A stretch of 64,000 nucleotides of DNA from NCBI RefSeq assembly GCF_000203935.1, contig NC_008577.1, positions 4,712,001 to 4,776,000 of the forward strand, given 5' to 3'. Position 1 is the first letter of the stretch. Each line of letters begins with the position of its first letter. A program made the translations under genes and the position numbers. The notes under the pieces are model-generated. The model saw only the letters and a list, made by a program, of their open reading frames with translations. It ran no database searches and was not told where the DNA came from. Of this stretch, positions 52,861 to 61,843 are shown in pieces. This DNA comes from Shewanella sp. ANA-3. GTDB lineage: Bacteria > Pseudomonadota > Gammaproteobacteria > Enterobacterales > Shewanellaceae.

Positions 52861-53663
52861 TGCCAACCGTGGCCCGTTACGGGGAAGTATCAATGCCAAA
52901 CTTAGTCCTGCTTCACGGCTTTTTAGGGACTAAGGCCGATTGGCTGCCGCTTATCCCCGCACTGAGCCAGCATTTTCACTGTATCTGCCTCGATTTACCC
53001 GGACACGGCGATAATCAGCATGAGCTGCCATCGACGCTCGCCAATGGTTTTGAGCATTGTGTTCAAGACATTATCAGCCGCCTCGATCGCCTTGGTATTG
53101 AATCCTTTTATCTCTACGGTTATTCCCTCGGCGGCCGCATCGCTCTGCACCTTGCAAAGGCGTATCCGCAGCGCGTTTTGAGCTTATGGCTAGAGTCCTG
53201 TCATCCCGGGCTAACCGATACCGCAGAGCAAGCCGCACGCAGTAAAAACGACAACTTGTGGGCCAAACGCTTACTCAGCTTAAGCAGTCGGGATTTTTTA
53301 CAGCTTTGGTACCAGCAAGCGGTGTTTGCCGATATGTCCGACAAGGCACGGCATGCCTTGGTAGCAAAACGTGCGTCGCTGCTCGACCAACATCCCAAGC
53401 AGACACTAAAACAGATCTTTTTGGCCACATCGCTGGCTCGCCAAGCCTCTCTCTGGGATGTACCTGAAAGCCTTGGCTATGAATGCCATTTTTTTGCTGG
53501 CAGCCAAGATGCTAAATTCACTGCCATAGCAAAGGATTGGCAAGCACAACAACCCATCATCTTGCATCAGATTGAACAGGCTGGGCATAACATACATCAG
53601 GCCAATCCCACGGCATTAGTCGCCTGCTTAAGCGCACTAAAGCTTAAAAAATCGATGACTTGA
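52860..53663 (+). CDS. menH: SHCHC synthase MenH
   Basis: A 267-aa alpha/beta-hydrolase-fold enzyme that eliminates pyruvate from SEPHCHC. It shows LVLLHGFLGTKADW, the DLPGHGDN loop, nucleophile elbow YGYSLGGR (Ser) and the late QAGHNIH (His). Three starts are possible. I prefer 52860 because menD ends TAATG there (stop/start overlap) and the residues ARYGEVSMPNLVLLHG align with the E. coli MenH N-terminus; 52893 has a good GGGGAA site and is the alternative, and 52842 would overlap menD by 19 bases. Confidence 0.88.
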   Translation: MPTVARYGEVSMPNLVLLHGFLGTKADWLPLIPALSQHFHCICLDLPGHGDNQHELPSTLANGFEHCVQDIISRLDRLGIESFYLYGYSLGGRIALHLAKAYPQRVLSLWLESCHPGLTDTAEQAARSKNDNLWAKRLLSLSSRDFLQLWYQQAVFADMSDKARHALVAKRASLLDQHPKQTLKQIFLATSLARQASLWDVPESLGYECHFFAGSQDAKFTAIAKDWQAQQPIILHQIEQAGHNIHQANPTALVACLSALKLKKSMT

Positions 53664-53685
53664 AACAGATAAATTTAGGGAAAAT

Positions 53686-54735
53686 ATGATCTTAACTTCG
53701 CTCAGCTTGTACTTATATCGCCTACCCTTAGACCGCTTTTTACCCGTGGGGAAACAACGCATCGACCACAGAACGGGCTTAGTGTTGCAGGCAAAGGCAC
53801 AAGCAGAGGGCGAAGAAAGCGAGCAACAGGTTGAAATCGCGCCGCTCTCAGGGGTTGATATCGACCAGCAGCCATTGTCCGGTTTTAGCCGCGAGAGCCT
53901 AGACGAAGTACAACAGGCCTTAGTGGCGCTATTGCCCGAGCTGCAAAATCAGCCTATCGATTACTTGCTCGAGCAGGCCGAAGCGAGCCCCTATCCGTCC
54001 ATGGCCTTTGGCTTAAGCCTATTGCACGCCAAACTCAGCGGAAAACTCGAGTCGGTGCGCCCAGTTACCGCCACTGTGCCGTTGATTTATCAGCCAGTGG
54101 ATGCGCCTAAAACTGAATTGATTGCTAACATTGCGAGTCTTGATAGCGGCGCCCGCTCAGTCAAAGTGAAGGTTGCGCAAACCTCAGTGGAAGATGAATT
54201 AAGCTTGATTTATGGCATCTTAGGCCAGAGGCCCGATCTCAAGCTGCGCTTAGATGCTAATCGCGGCTTTAGCTTAGAACAGGCTCTCGATTTTGCTGCC
54301 TGTTTACCGCTAGAGAGCATTGAATATATTGAGGAACCTTGCCAGCATCCGCAGGATAATCAAACCCTGTATCGCGCTATTCCTCTGCCCTACGCCTTAG
54401 ATGAATCCCTCAATGAGCCGGATTATCAATTTGTGATGCACGAGGGACTCACGGCACTCATCATCAAACCCATGCTACTTGGCAGTATTGAAAAACTTCA
54501 GCGCCTTATCGACGAGGCCCACAGCCATGGCGTGCGCTGTATCATAAGCTCAAGCCTTGAGACCAGCTTAGGCATCAATGACTTGGCCCATTTAGCCGCC
54601 ATACTGACGCCCGATGAAATCCCAGGGCTCGATACTTTGAGCGCCTTCAGCCAAGACTTAAGCGTACCAAGCGGTAAGCCCCAATGCTTAAAGCTTCATC
54701 AACTTAAACTTGTCGCCAGTACGCAGCAGGATTAA
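53686..54735 (+). CDS. menC: o-Succinylbenzoate synthase MenC
   Basis: A 349-aa enolase-superfamily enzyme that dehydrates SHCHC to o-succinylbenzoate. The catalytic KxK appears in VKVKVAQ (~158-164), Mg ligands in LRLDANRGF, YIEEPC and ALDESL, and a second Lys in LIIKPM. AGGGA precedes the ATG. It lies between menH and menE in the same operon. Confidence 0.93.
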   Translation: MILTSLSLYLYRLPLDRFLPVGKQRIDHRTGLVLQAKAQAEGEESEQQVEIAPLSGVDIDQQPLSGFSRESLDEVQQALVALLPELQNQPIDYLLEQAEASPYPSMAFGLSLLHAKLSGKLESVRPVTATVPLIYQPVDAPKTELIANIASLDSGARSVKVKVAQTSVEDELSLIYGILGQRPDLKLRLDANRGFSLEQALDFAACLPLESIEYIEEPCQHPQDNQTLYRAIPLPYALDESLNEPDYQFVMHEGLTALIIKPMLLGSIEKLQRLIDEAHSHGVRCIISSSLETSLGINDLAHLAAILTPDEIPGLDTLSAFSQDLSVPSGKPQCLKLHQLKLVASTQQD

Positions 54736-54741
54736 TCGCCA

Positions 54742-56205
54742 ATGTCCGAATCTCAAACATTGGCACCATCCCAATCCATTGCACAACAAGGTATCTCGCC
54801 ATTACATCGCGCGGCGCTCACCTCACCCACACAAACGGCAGTTAAGTGTAATGGGCAAGACATCAGCTACGCCCGCTTAAGCCATATGGTGCAGGCCTTG
54901 GGTGAACAGCTCACCCGTATTGGCGTAGGCCAAGGGCAACCACTGGCATGTATCAGCCGCAATAATCTAGAGATGATTTGCCTGTATTGGGCCTGCGTGG
55001 ATATTGGCGCAATCTTCTTTCCTATCTCGCCACGTTTTCCGCTGGCGCAAGTTCAAGAGCTTATCGATAGCCACCACATTCCTTTCTATTGGAGCGAAGC
55101 GGCGCCGGCCTTATTAGGCAGTCATCAACTCACGCTGGATTTTAGTCTCGATGCAGCACCTAGCGCCAACCTCGCCGCGACAGCTTTTGATATTTATCGT
55201 CCAAGTAATGTGATTTTAACCTCTGGCTCCAGCGGTTTTCCTAAGGCGGCCGTGCACAATCTTGCGAACCATATTGCCAATGCCGAGGGCGCCCGCAGTC
55301 TGATCCCACTGGCCACAGGTGATGCTTGGTTACTATCCTTACCACTATTTCATATTGGCGGCCTCGCCATTCTCAACCGCTGCGCCTTAGTGGCGGCGAC
55401 AGTGGTACTGCCGGATCCGACTCTCCCGCTGCAGGCGCAAATCGAGCGCGACGGCTTAACCCATGCTTCCCTCGTGCCGACACAGTTACTCAATCTACTC
55501 GCCGACAAACAGGCTTCACTCAAGAGTATTAAAGCCCTGCTACTCGGCGGCGGCGCAATTTCTGTCGATTTGCTGAAACAGCTCGAACAGCGGCATATTG
55601 CCAGCTTTACCAGCTACGGTATGACGGAAATGGGCTCGCAAATTACCACAGGCCCAGCGCTAAGCGATGGCACCAGCGGCAAATTACTCCCAGGGCGTGA
55701 GCTCAAAATTGTCGATGGGGTGATTTGGGTGCGGGGAGATTGCTTATTTATGGGTTATCTCACGGATAAGGGGATCGAAAAACCACTCGATGCCGAGGGT
55801 TGGTTTTATACCAAAGACAGGGGCGAATGGGATGCTAACGGTAATCTAAAGATACTAGGCCGCGTCGATAATATGTTTATTAGTGGCGGCGAGAACATTC
55901 AGCCAGAGGAAATTGAAGCGGCGCTCAAACTGCATCCGCTAATTGATGAGGCGATCGTCTTCCCTCAACCTGATGTCACCTTCGGTCAACTCCCCGCCGC
56001 CATTATTCGTGGCGACATTATTCTCGGCAGCACAAGCCAAGAGATAAGTGCAATAGAGGCTGAGCTTGAAGTCTTTCTCGCCGACAAAATCGCTCGATTT
56101 AAAAGGCCGCGCCGCTATTACCCTTGGCCAGAGAATGCCGAACAAACGGGTTTAAAAGTGAATCGCAAACAACTTATTGCCGCTATTCAATCTGAATCCT
56201 GTTGA
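54742..56205 (+). CDS. menE: o-Succinylbenzoate-CoA ligase MenE
   Basis: A 487-aa acyl-adenylate-forming enzyme that activates o-succinylbenzoate with CoA. The P-loop LTSGSSGFPKAAVHN (~154-168), TSYGMTEMGSQI and the hinge region YTKDRGEWDANGNLKILGRVD are all present. The gap to menC is 6 bp. It ends the operon at a bidirectional terminator. Confidence 0.93.
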   Translation: MSESQTLAPSQSIAQQGISPLHRAALTSPTQTAVKCNGQDISYARLSHMVQALGEQLTRIGVGQGQPLACISRNNLEMICLYWACVDIGAIFFPISPRFPLAQVQELIDSHHIPFYWSEAAPALLGSHQLTLDFSLDAAPSANLAATAFDIYRPSNVILTSGSSGFPKAAVHNLANHIANAEGARSLIPLATGDAWLLSLPLFHIGGLAILNRCALVAATVVLPDPTLPLQAQIERDGLTHASLVPTQLLNLLADKQASLKSIKALLLGGGAISVDLLKQLEQRHIASFTSYGMTEMGSQITTGPALSDGTSGKLLPGRELKIVDGVIWVRGDCLFMGYLTDKGIEKPLDAEGWFYTKDRGEWDANGNLKILGRVDNMFISGGENIQPEEIEAALKLHPLIDEAIVFPQPDVTFGQLPAAIIRGDIILGSTSQEISAIEAELEVFLADKIARFKRPRRYYPWPENAEQTGLKVNRKQLIAAIQSESC

Positions 56206-56215
56206 TTTCAGCCAC

Positions 56216-56243
56216 AAAAAAACCTGCCGTAGCAGGTTTTTTT
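56216..56243. terminator. Bidirectional terminator, menE / rpoH
   Basis: AAAAAAACCTGC (56216-56227), CGTA loop, GCAGGTTTTTTT (56232-56243). It separates converging genes. Confidence 0.93.
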
Positions 56244-56264
56244 ATGTTCTCACGCCGAGCCGAA

Positions 56265-57122
56265 TTAGGCTTCCATACAAGCCTTAAGCTTGTTCATGGC
56301 GTTTTTCTCTAACTGGCGAATACGCTCAGCCGAGACTTGATAGGTTTCTGCCAATTCCTGCAGTGTGGTTTTATCATCATCTAACCAACGGGCACGCAGA
56401 ATGTGCTGACTACGCTCGTCTAAGGTTTTGATGGCCGATAATAAACGACCTTGAGCATTGGATTCCCAGTTATCGTTTTCGATATTTTCGGCTAAATCCG
56501 ATGAATGGTCCTCAAGATAATGCACAGGGGCAAAATCCTGCTCATCATCGTTATCACTGCTCAGGTCAAACGCAGGATCCTGCGCTGCCATACGTGATTC
56601 CATCTCAGTCACATCGGCCTTAGATACACCTAAGTTTTCTGCCACCATTGCGACTTCATCATCGCTAAACCAACCGAGGCGAGTTTTCGCTTTACGGATA
56701 TTAAAGAACAACTTACGTTGTGCTTTGGTGGTTGCAACTTTTACAATGCGCCAGTTTTTTAGCACATATTCATGAATTTCGGCTTTAATCCAGTGCACAG
56801 CAAAAGACACTAGACGGACGCCCACATCGGGATCGAAGCGCTTAACCGCTTTCATCAGACCGATGTTGCCTTCTTGGATCAAATCCGCCTGTGGCAGACC
56901 GTAACCTGAATAGCCCTTGGCAACATGCACCACAAAGCGTAAGTGCGACATAATCAGTTGCTTAGCCGCTTGCAGATCACCCGTTTCCTGCAAACGCTTG
57001 GCTAACTCATACTCAGTCTCAGCGTCTAACATTGTCATGCTAGTCACTGAATGGATATAAGCTTCTAAACTACTGCTGCCCTGAGGGACTGTTAGTGCCA
57101 TTGATTGCGTTTGAAAGGTCAT
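56265..57122 (-). CDS. rpoH: Heat-shock sigma factor RpoH (sigma-32)
   Basis: A 285-aa sigma-70-family protein, normal in length for RpoH (E. coli 284). Region 2 core DLIQEGNIGLMKAVKRFDPD and region 2.4 VRLVSFAVHWIKAEIHEYVL are present, with region 4.2 TLQELAETYQVSAERIRQLE near the C-terminus. The RpoH box QRKLFFNIRK is intact. The ATG at 57122 (MTFQTQSMALTVP) aligns with E. coli MTDKMQSLALAP and has AGGAG upstream. It directs chaperone and protease genes. It is downstream of ftsX, with a 230-bp gap that should hold its promoters. Confidence 0.95.
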   Translation of the reverse strand: MTFQTQSMALTVPQGSSSLEAYIHSVTSMTMLDAETEYELAKRLQETGDLQAAKQLIMSHLRFVVHVAKGYSGYGLPQADLIQEGNIGLMKAVKRFDPDVGVRLVSFAVHWIKAEIHEYVLKNWRIVKVATTKAQRKLFFNIRKAKTRLGWFSDDEVAMVAENLGVSKADVTEMESRMAAQDPAFDLSSDNDDEQDFAPVHYLEDHSSDLAENIENDNWESNAQGRLLSAIKTLDERSQHILRARWLDDDKTTLQELAETYQVSAERIRQLEKNAMNKLKACMEA

Positions 57123-57352
57123 TCGCGCTCCTACTTTCTTGCTACTTATCAAATATAAGTCGATTTCATCCTGTGGCTTAACTCAAAACACCTTAAGGAT
57201 GAGCTGACGAACTATCGGCTAATTGACAGAGTATGTCAACCTTCGCTCGTCTGGGATGTTACTTTTAACCCCGTTGAATAGACATTGCAAGTGAACAAAA
57301 GTTCATCGCTTGCCTTATCTAGCCGCATTTTTAAACGATAAGCGATTGATCA

Positions 57353-58318
57353 TTAAGAGGGTTCAATCGCTCTTAAATGTTGTCGTACCGAAAGGTAAGA
57401 GCCCAGCCAACCTAAGAAGGAGGCTAAGCCCACTAATTGTAGCAGTTCGGTAAAGGTCAAAGACTTCATCTCTAGCTGACTACCATACAAACCGAGCAAT
57501 TCGGCTAGGGCAGAATCCAAATACCAAACCAATATGTTAATGATAAGCCAAGCCAATATGCCGCCAATCACTCCGTACCAAATGCCGGTATAAAGGAAGG
57601 GGCGCTGAATAAAGGACTCTGTAGCGCCGACAAGTTTCATCACTTCAATTTCGGTGCGACGGTTCATAATCGCCAAGCGAATGGTGTTACCTATCACTAA
57701 TACCACCGCCAAGACGAGTAACGCCGCAATCGCCATTACCGTGCGTTCGAGTAAACGCACCACAGCCTGTAGCCGCTCTAACCATTCAATATCTAAGCGA
57801 CCAAAACTGATTTCAGGCTCGCGCTCAAGCTTAGTCAATAATTCGCGGGCTCCCACTGGCGTGGAATAACGCTGGGTCGGCGTTACGGTAATGACCGCTG
57901 GCAGCGGGTTTTTATCGAGATAGGCTAACGCCTCACCAAACCCCGACAGGCGCTGAAACTCTTCGAGTGCTTGATTGCGGTCGATATACTGCACCTTTTC
58001 CACTTCGGCATAGGCTCGGATGCGGGTCAGCAAGCTTTGGATCGTCTGCTCGCTGCGATTTTCATCGATAAACAGTGAAATCTCCGCCGCGCTGTTCCAA
58101 GAGCTAGTAATGGTCTCGGCATTTTTAACTAATACTTGCAGCGCCGCAGGTAAGCTTAAACTCACCCCGAGAACCGCCATGGTCATCAGCGAAGAAACCG
58201 GGCTGCGCCACAGCTCCCCCATACTCGCCATGGCTTGCTGCACATGACGAATAAAAAACATCACGATACGCCCCGAGATGGGCAACTTGCTGCGCGTTAG
58301 TTTGGCGTTATCACTCAT
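57353..58318 (-). CDS. ftsX: Cell-division ABC-transporter-like membrane protein FtsX
   Basis: A 321-aa four-helix membrane protein, partner of FtsE, which activates periplasmic amidases (EnvC/AmiA/B) at the septum. TM helices are at ~45-65, ~196-218, ~247-269 and ~285-310 around a large periplasmic loop. Its ATG overlaps the ftsE stop by four bases. Order ftsY-ftsE-ftsX-rpoH is conserved in gammaproteobacteria. Confidence 0.95.
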   Translation of the reverse strand: MSDNAKLTRSKLPISGRIVMFFIRHVQQAMASMGELWRSPVSSLMTMAVLGVSLSLPAALQVLVKNAETITSSWNSAAEISLFIDENRSEQTIQSLLTRIRAYAEVEKVQYIDRNQALEEFQRLSGFGEALAYLDKNPLPAVITVTPTQRYSTPVGARELLTKLEREPEISFGRLDIEWLERLQAVVRLLERTVMAIAALLVLAVVLVIGNTIRLAIMNRRTEIEVMKLVGATESFIQRPFLYTGIWYGVIGGILAWLIINILVWYLDSALAELLGLYGSQLEMKSLTFTELLQLVGLASFLGWLGSYLSVRQHLRAIEPS

Positions 58319-59016
58319 AGCCCATCACCTCGAGCGGTCGCGTGTCCATGGTGTAATTCCTGTGCGCCGAGCATGCGACCCTGTTTCAGGGTAAAAGTGC
58401 GATACTTCATCCGCGCGATCAGTCCTAAATCGTGGGTAGCGATAAGCACGCTCGTGCCTGCATCGTTAAAGGTTTCGAATAAGCGCAAAATATCCATCGA
58501 CAACTTAGGGTCTAAGTTGCCCGTTGGCTCGTCGGCCAACAATAGTGGCGGCTTATTCACAATGGCGCGGGCGATACCGACACGTTGCTGCTCACCACCG
58601 GATAACATAATGGGGTTATGCCGCTCTTTGCCATATAAACCCACCATATCCAGCGCACCAGCGACACGTTTGCGGATCTCACCGTGGGAGAAACCTTCAA
58701 TCACTAATGGCAAGGCAACGTTGTCGAATACGCTTCTGTCCATCAATAGATGATGGTTTTGAAAAATCATCCCAATATTACGACGCAAATAGGGCACGTG
58801 TTTAGGGCTAATTTTGGCAATATCGTGACCATTAATCGCTACCCGGCCAGTGGTTGCGCGCTCGATCACTGTGATTAATTTCAACAGGGTACTCTTACCC
58901 GCGCCCGAATGGCCGGTTAAGAATGCCATTTCACCTTTTTGTAGATGAAAATTCACCTCTTCCAGTGCCATTTGGCCACCAGGATAAATCTTACTGACCT
59001 GCTGAAAATCAATCAT
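58315..59016 (-). CDS. ftsE: Cell-division ATP-binding protein FtsE
   Basis: A 233-aa ABC-type ATPase. Walker A GHSGAGKST (~36-44), signature LSGGEQQRVGIARA and Walker B LLLADEPTGNLD are complete. It works with FtsX at the divisome. Three bases follow the ftsY stop, so transcription and translation are linked. Confidence 0.96.
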   Translation of the reverse strand: MIDFQQVSKIYPGGQMALEEVNFHLQKGEMAFLTGHSGAGKSTLLKLITVIERATTGRVAINGHDIAKISPKHVPYLRRNIGMIFQNHHLLMDRSVFDNVALPLVIEGFSHGEIRKRVAGALDMVGLYGKERHNPIMLSGGEQQRVGIARAIVNKPPLLLADEPTGNLDPKLSMDILRLFETFNDAGTSVLIATHDLGLIARMKYRTFTLKQGRMLGAQELHHGHATARGDGL

Positions 59017-59019
59017 AAA

Positions 59020-60708
59020 TTAGCTATCCGCTTTTTCTTGAGTGAACAAGGCATCAATAAATTCTTTAGAATTAAAGGTACGCAAATCATCAATTTGCTC
59101 ACCCACGCCAATATAGCGTAGCGGGATTTTAAATTTGTCGGCAATCGCAAACACCACGCCGCCTTTAGCAGTACCGTCGAGCTTGCTGATGGTCATGCCG
59201 GTGACGCCCACAGCCTCTTGGAATAGCTGCGCTTGGCTAATGGCATTTTGGCCCGTGCTCGCATCTAAGGTCAGCATGACTTCGTGTGGCGCCTCTGGGT
59301 CGAGCTTCTTCATTACCCGCACCACTTTCTTAAGTTCTTCCATTAGGTGCGATTTGTTTTGCAGACGACCCGCGGTGTCGGCAATCAAGATATCAATCTT
59401 ACGGGCCTTAGCCGCTTGCAGCGCATCGAAGAGTACCGAGGCACTGTCGGCGCCCGTATGCTGAGCCACCACGGGAATGTTATTGCGTTGACCCCAAACC
59501 TGTAATTGCTCGACGGCTGCTGCACGGAAGGTATCGCCAGCCGCTAACATCACAGTCTTACCCTGACGCTGATATTGCTTCGCCAGTTTGCCGATTGTGG
59601 TGGTTTTACCCACGCCGTTAACGCCAACCATTAAAATCACATAGGGGCCGTTAGCATTTTCAGGCACTAAAGGGATAGCAACAGGATCGAGCGTCTTTTG
59701 CATTTCATCACGCAGCAGTTCGTAGAGTGCTTCGGCATCCTTTAATTGCTTGCGGGACGCATGTTCGGTCAGGCTTTTAATCAAGCGTGAAGTGGTTTCA
59801 ACACCCACGTCGGCGATTAATAGCTGCTCTTCCAACTCTTCAAACAGATCATCATCGATTTTTTTACCACGGAATAACCCGATGAAACCGCTACCAATAT
59901 TTTCGCTAGTGCGCATCAGGCCGCGTTTTAGGCGCGCGAAGAAGCTTTCTTTGGCGGGTTTTGCCTGAGGTTCGGGTTGTTGCTCAAGGGGTTGTTCAGC
60001 TTGGATCTGCGCTGCGGCAATTCGCTCAGCTTCTGCTTGGGCTTCGGCTTCTGCTTGGGCTGCTGCGGCCTGTTCTGCGGCAATTCTTTCTGCTTCGGCT
60101 TTTTCAGCAGCTAACTGTTCTGCCTGCGCTTGCTCCGCCGCTAAACGTGCGGCTTCGACCGCCTGTTGTTCGGCTAAACGTACAGCTTGCTCTTCAGCAA
60201 CACGCTGCGCTTCTGCTTGAGCTTTTGCGGCTTGTTCTGCGGCAATTCTTTCTGCTTCGGCTTTTTCTGCAGCTAACTGTTCTGCCTGCGCTTGCTCCGC
60301 CGCTAAACGTGCGGCTTCGACCGCCTGTTGTTCGGCTAAACGTGCAGCTTGCTCTTCAGCAATACGCTGCGCTTCCGCTTGCTCCGCCGCTAAACGCGCG
60401 GCTTCTGCTGCCTGTTGTTCGGCTAAACTTGCAGCTTGCTCTTCAGCAACACGCTGCGCTTCTGCTTGAGCTTTTGCTGCTTGTTCCGCAGCAATTCTTT
60501 CCGCTTCGGCTTTTTCGGCCGCTAATTTGTCGGCTAGCGCCTGCTCGGCTGCCGCTTTTTCAGCCGCGAGACGGGCTTCTTCAGCTTGCTGCTTTGCTAA
60601 TGCTTCGGCTTGCTCGGTTTGCGATGGAGTAGAGACTGGGGTTTGCTCGACAACCTCATCTTGTGATTTATCTTTACGAAACCAGGAGAAAAAACCTTTC
60701 TTTGCCAT
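59020..60708 (-). CDS. ftsY: Signal-recognition-particle receptor FtsY
   Basis: A 562-aa SRP receptor, longer than E. coli FtsY (497). The N-terminal A domain (~30-245) is an Ala/Glu/Gln/Arg-rich coiled-coil-like stretch built of repeated units; one 54-aa unit occurs nearly perfectly twice (see repeat). The NG GTPase domain (~250-560) has MVGVNGVGKTTTIGKLA (G1), DTAGRLQNKSHLMEEL (G3) and TISKLDGTAKGG (G4/G5). It delivers ribosome-SRP complexes to the membrane. The first gene of ftsY-ftsE-ftsX. A GGAA weakly precedes the ATG. Confidence 0.96.
   Translation of the reverse strand: MAKKGFFSWFRKDKSQDEVVEQTPVSTPSQTEQAEALAKQQAEEARLAAEKAAAEQALADKLAAEKAEAERIAAEQAAKAQAEAQRVAEEQAASLAEQQAAEAARLAAEQAEAQRIAEEQAARLAEQQAVEAARLAAEQAQAEQLAAEKAEAERIAAEQAAKAQAEAQRVAEEQAVRLAEQQAVEAARLAAEQAQAEQLAAEKAEAERIAAEQAAAAQAEAEAQAEAERIAAAQIQAEQPLEQQPEPQAKPAKESFFARLKRGLMRTSENIGSGFIGLFRGKKIDDDLFEELEEQLLIADVGVETTSRLIKSLTEHASRKQLKDAEALYELLRDEMQKTLDPVAIPLVPENANGPYVILMVGVNGVGKTTTIGKLAKQYQRQGKTVMLAAGDTFRAAAVEQLQVWGQRNNIPVVAQHTGADSASVLFDALQAAKARKIDILIADTAGRLQNKSHLMEELKKVVRVMKKLDPEAPHEVMLTLDASTGQNAISQAQLFQEAVGVTGMTISKLDGTAKGGVVFAIADKFKIPLRYIGVGEQIDDLRTFNSKEFIDALFTQEKADS
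60073..60560 (-). repeat. In-frame 162-bp repeats in the ftsY A domain
   Basis: TTCTGCGGCAATTC at 60073 recurs at 60235, exactly 162 bp (54 codons) later, with long near-identical stretches after each. A third, more diverged copy lies near 60490-60530. The repeat encodes AEKAEAERIAAEQA-type units. The unit being a multiple of three, copy-number changes keep the frame. Confidence 0.75.
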
Positions 60709-60921
60709 GTGTAATTCCAGCGCTCTACTTCAGTGTTGAATTTAAAATAAGACCCTGCCGTTATACCAGATTACCGCGGCAATTACGCCCAAAAAGTCGG
60801 CAATTAGTTCTGCTCTATCAGCCTTCTCACCTTTTACGAGGAGTTTGATATAAAATAGTGGCCTTTATAAAGGTGGCATAGTCTACCACTTTCTTTCTTC
60901 AGGCAAAATCACGGGGGCACT

Positions 60922-61569
60922 TTGGCTAATAATCGTGCAAACAACAAGCAAGTGACCAAGAGTCAAACGGCCAATAAGAAAGCCGGTAGCGGCCAAGTGC
61001 GGATCATTGCCGGCCAATGGCGTTCGCGCAAACTCCCCATCCATGATTTAGACGGCCTGCGGCCGACCACAGATAGAGTCCGCGAAACCCTATTTAACTG
61101 GCTTGCCAATGATATTGCCCACGCAAGGGTGCTCGATTGCTTCGGTGGCAGCGGCGCCTTGGCACTTGAGTCTCTCTCGCGCTACGCCAGTTACGCCAAG
61201 ATTATCGAGTTGCAACGTCCTGCCGCCATGCAACTTAAAGCGAATCTCAATACCCTCAAGTGCGACAATGCCGAGGTACTCAACGCAGATACCTTAGTCG
61301 TGCTGCAAAATGGCTGCGAGCAAGGGTTTGATGTGGTGTTTATCGATCCACCTTTCCGTAAAGGCTTGGCAGAAAAAACCATTCAGCTATTGGATAGCAA
61401 AGGTTGGCTTAATGATGGTGCGCTAATTTATGTGGAGATTGAGTCGGAATTAACCCAAATGGCAGTCCCTGCGACTTGGCAACCGCTCAAAGACAAGACC
61501 GCAGGGCAAGTTAGCTATCGTTTATACCAATACCAAGCCGAAGACTCTCCGGCTAACACCGAGGAATAG
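60922..61569 (+). CDS. rsmD: 16S rRNA m2G966 methyltransferase RsmD
   Basis: A 215-aa N2-guanine methyltransferase for G966 of 16S rRNA. Family motifs LRPTTDRVRETLFNWL (~45-60), LDCFGGSGALALESL (SAM site, ~72-86) and FIDPPFRKG (catalytic (D/N)PPF, ~140) are present. It starts with TTG at 60922, with GGGGG four bases upstream. It is divergent from ftsY and followed one base later by the DUF1145 gene, the usual order. Confidence 0.94.
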   Translation: MANNRANNKQVTKSQTANKKAGSGQVRIIAGQWRSRKLPIHDLDGLRPTTDRVRETLFNWLANDIAHARVLDCFGGSGALALESLSRYASYAKIIELQRPAAMQLKANLNTLKCDNAEVLNADTLVVLQNGCEQGFDVVFIDPPFRKGLAEKTIQLLDSKGWLNDGALIYVEIESELTQMAVPATWQPLKDKTAGQVSYRLYQYQAEDSPANTEE

Positions 61570-61570
61570 C

Positions 61571-61843
61571 ATGTCGTTTCTGATCAATATGGGCAAAGCC
61601 ATCACTTTAATCGCGTGGTTGATGATGGCTTATAACCTTGTTATGCCTTTTGCAGGCAATATCGGCATTATTCTCAATATCTTACTTGGTATTACTTGCT
61701 TGATGCATTGCTTCCAAGTTGCCATCTTCCATATGCTATTTAAAAACTTGCTGACACTACGCAAGCAAGATTATCTGCAAGTGTTTATCTTCGGCGTATT
61801 TAGTTTATTGAGCTATCGTCGACAGGTGTTGGCGCAGGCGTAA
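61571..61843 (+). CDS. DUF1145 (YhhL-like) membrane protein
   Basis: A 90-aa membrane protein with three hydrophobic segments (ITLIAWLMMAYNLVMPF, NIGIILNILLGITCLMHCF, LQVFIFGVFSLL), typical of DUF1145. It follows rsmD with a one-base gap, as in many gammaproteobacteria. GAGGA lies six bases upstream. Function unknown. Its last 44 bases overlap the converging GlxA-type gene on the other strand. Confidence 0.85.
   Translation: MSFLINMGKAITLIAWLMMAYNLVMPFAGNIGIILNILLGITCLMHCFQVAIFHMLFKNLLTLRKQDYLQVFIFGVFSLLSYRRQVLAQA

Noticed and set aside
59961..60632. A 223-codon plus-strand open frame rich in Leu, Arg and Ala opposite ftsY
   Set aside because: It is the antisense of the Ala/Glu-rich repeats of the FtsY A domain, has no ribosome binding site and no independent composition.
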